A stretch of 5,234 nucleotides of DNA, taken from positions 1 to 5,234 of the forward strand of contig CANJKQ010000107.1 of the NCBI GenBank assembly GCA_947474905.1, read 5' to 3'. Position 1 is the first letter of the stretch; each line of letters begins with the position of its first letter. Of this stretch, positions 4,432 to 5,234 are shown piece by piece. The position numbers and the translations under genes are program-made. This stretch comes from Pseudomonadota bacterium. GTDB taxonomy: Bacteria > Pseudomonadota > Alphaproteobacteria > Sphingomonadales > Sphingomonadaceae. The notes below the pieces were generated by a model. It was given only the letters and a program-made list of their open reading frames with translations, had not been told where the DNA came from and did no database searches.

Positions 4432-4839
4432 TCAATCCAGCCGCACCTTGCCGCGCGCGGCCTTGATCGCGCTGCGGCCTTTCTTGGCGTCGACGCGCTT
4501 GGCCTTGGCGGCTTTGCTGGGCTTGGTCTTGATCCGCCGCGCCTGGCGCTCATGCGCTTGTGCGACGAGCGCAGCCATCCGCTCGCGCGCGTCGAGCCGA
4601 TTGGCGTCCTGGGTGCGGAAGCGGCGCGCGGTGATGACGAGCTCGCCGCCCGCCGTCAGCTTCGATCCCGCGAGCTGCTTCAGCCGCAGATACACATCGG
4701 GCGCCAGCCCCAGCGCGAAGACGTTGACGCGCAGCTGCACGGCGGTCGCGACCTTGTTGACATTCTGCCCGCCCGGCCCCGTCGCGGCGAGGAAGCGTTC
4801 CTCGACGATCGCGGCCTCAAGGATCGCGACGTCACTCAC
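4432..4839 (-). CDS. arfB: Alternative ribosome-rescue factor ArfB (peptidyl-tRNA hydrolase, YaeJ family)
   Basis: The 135-residue product has the release-factor catalytic motif in its N-terminal domain, ATGPGGQNVNKVATAV (19-34), with Gly23-Gly24-Gln25 as the GGQ that hydrolyses peptidyl-tRNA. RFRTQDANRLDARERM (73-88) follows, and then a Lys/Arg/Ala-rich tail (about 98-135: KTKPSKAAKAKR and further basic residues). In ArfB this basic tail enters the empty mRNA channel of a stalled 70S ribosome; the small size and lack of codon-recognition domains distinguish it from RF1/RF2. The start is a GTG (4839-4837), chosen because SDVAILEAAIVEERFLAATG is the expected N-terminus and upstream codons read into the preceding gene's other frame. 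The GTG overlaps the upstream TGA by 8 bases (4832-4839), indicating translational coupling with the pseudouridine synthase. The fold, motif and length all agree with the family. Confidence 0.92.
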   Translation of the reverse strand: MSDVAILEAAIVEERFLAATGPGGQNVNKVATAVQLRVNVFALGLAPDVYLRLKQLAGSKLTAGGELVITARRFRTQDANRLDARERMAALVAQAHERQARRIKTKPSKAAKAKRVDAKKGRSAIKAARGKVRLD

Positions 4840-5234
4840 CGATGCCGAACCCCGCCGCGACGAACGCCGCCGGCACCGGCGCTTCGGCCTCGATCGGCGG
4901 CTTGCCGTCGCGCGGCACGCGAAGTTGGGCGGCATGGAGCAGCATCGCTGGCCCCGCCCGGCCATAGACCGGATCGCCCTGCACCGCCGCGCCCAGCCCT
5001 TCGGCCGCATGCACGCGGATCTGATGCGTGCGCCCCGTCGCCGGGCGGAACTCGACCAGAGCGCGCCCGCCCTTTGCCTCGATCAGCCGCCACGCGGTCC
5101 GCGCGGGCTTGCCCGACGCGCTGCCCACCATCCGCCACCCTGCCGCCTCGCTGCTCACCTTGGCCAGCGGCAAGTCGATCATACCCTCCTCGCCCGCCGG
5201 CACGCCATCGAGCACCGCGAGATAGCGTTTCTCC
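4832..5234 (-). CDS. RluA-family pseudouridine synthase (C-terminal part, start beyond the right edge)
   Basis: The last 133 codons are visible, in frame from the edge (EKRYLAVLDGVP...) to the TGA at 4834-4832. The GTG at 5215 is not the start, because the frame continues with the KRYLAVLDG strand usual in the middle of RluA enzymes. Marks in the fragment are GKPARTAWRLIE (41-52), RPATGRTHQIRVHAA (63-77, the conserved C-terminal RluA motif), GDPVYG (86-91) and LLHAAQLRVP (98-107). The catalytic aspartate motif (HRLD-type) must lie beyond the edge, so activity cannot be judged. These enzymes isomerise specific uridines in rRNA or tRNA; which site this one modifies cannot be told from the fragment. 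It heads the visible part of a probable operon with arfB (8-base overlap) and msrC. Confidence 0.88.
   Translation of the reverse strand, partial: EKRYLAVLDGVPAGEEGMIDLPLAKVSSEAAGWRMVGSASGKPARTAWRLIEAKGGRALVEFRPATGRTHQIRVHAAEGLGAAVQGDPVYGRAGPAMLLHAAQLRVPRDGKPPIEAEAPVPAAFVAAGFGIGE

Noticed and set aside
4404..4553. A 50-codon N-terminal extension of msrC
   Set aside because: The extra residues are Arg/Pro/Ala-rich and overlap the 3' end of arfB; the fRMsr family starts at the ATG at 4403.

Overview
The window reads as chromosomal DNA of a GC-rich alphaproteobacterium, most likely a sphingomonad (Sphingomonadaceae). The clues are strong G/C bias at third codon positions, a lipoyl-domain start of the type MPIEIKMPALSPTMEEG, a single-domain Usp ending in an IVPGGLTTEAID-type tail, an RcnB-family exported protein, and intergenic hairpin repeats built on CTTCGACAAGCTCA. 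The assignment comes from recalled family and repeat character, not from a search.

Left part (1-1457). The first 17 codons of a lipoyl-domain subunit of pyruvate dehydrogenase (probably the E2 acetyltransferase, pdhC) run off the left edge on the minus strand. Diverging from it is a 150-residue universal stress protein (207-659). A 266-bp gap (660-925) then holds two strong imperfect hairpins typical of dispersed intergenic repeats. It is followed by an unrecognised small exported protein (926-1414).

Middle (1458-3658). A secreted M28-family zinc aminopeptidase with a C-terminal fibronectin type III-like domain (plus strand) converges on a secreted RcnB-family protein (minus strand). Between their 3' ends lies a REP-like pair of hairpins. 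The RcnB-like protein ends in a nine-threonine run and a terminal stretch of five cysteines, both encoded by simple triplet repeats.

Right part (3659-5234). A 265-bp gap holds an inverted repeat and a third, divergent copy of the REP-like hairpin. Three minus-strand genes then look like one transcription unit in the order RluA-type pseudouridine synthase (cut by the right edge), arfB (GTG start overlapping the synthase stop by 8 bases) and msrC (28-bp gap). They link RNA modification, rescue of stalled ribosomes and repair of oxidised free methionine.

I found no tRNA, rRNA, CRISPR array, insertion sequence or phage gene, and no convincing new multi-gene system. The points most worth a second look are the covarying REP-like hairpins, the Thr9/Cys5 tail of the RcnB-like protein, and the rluA-like/arfB/msrC arrangement.
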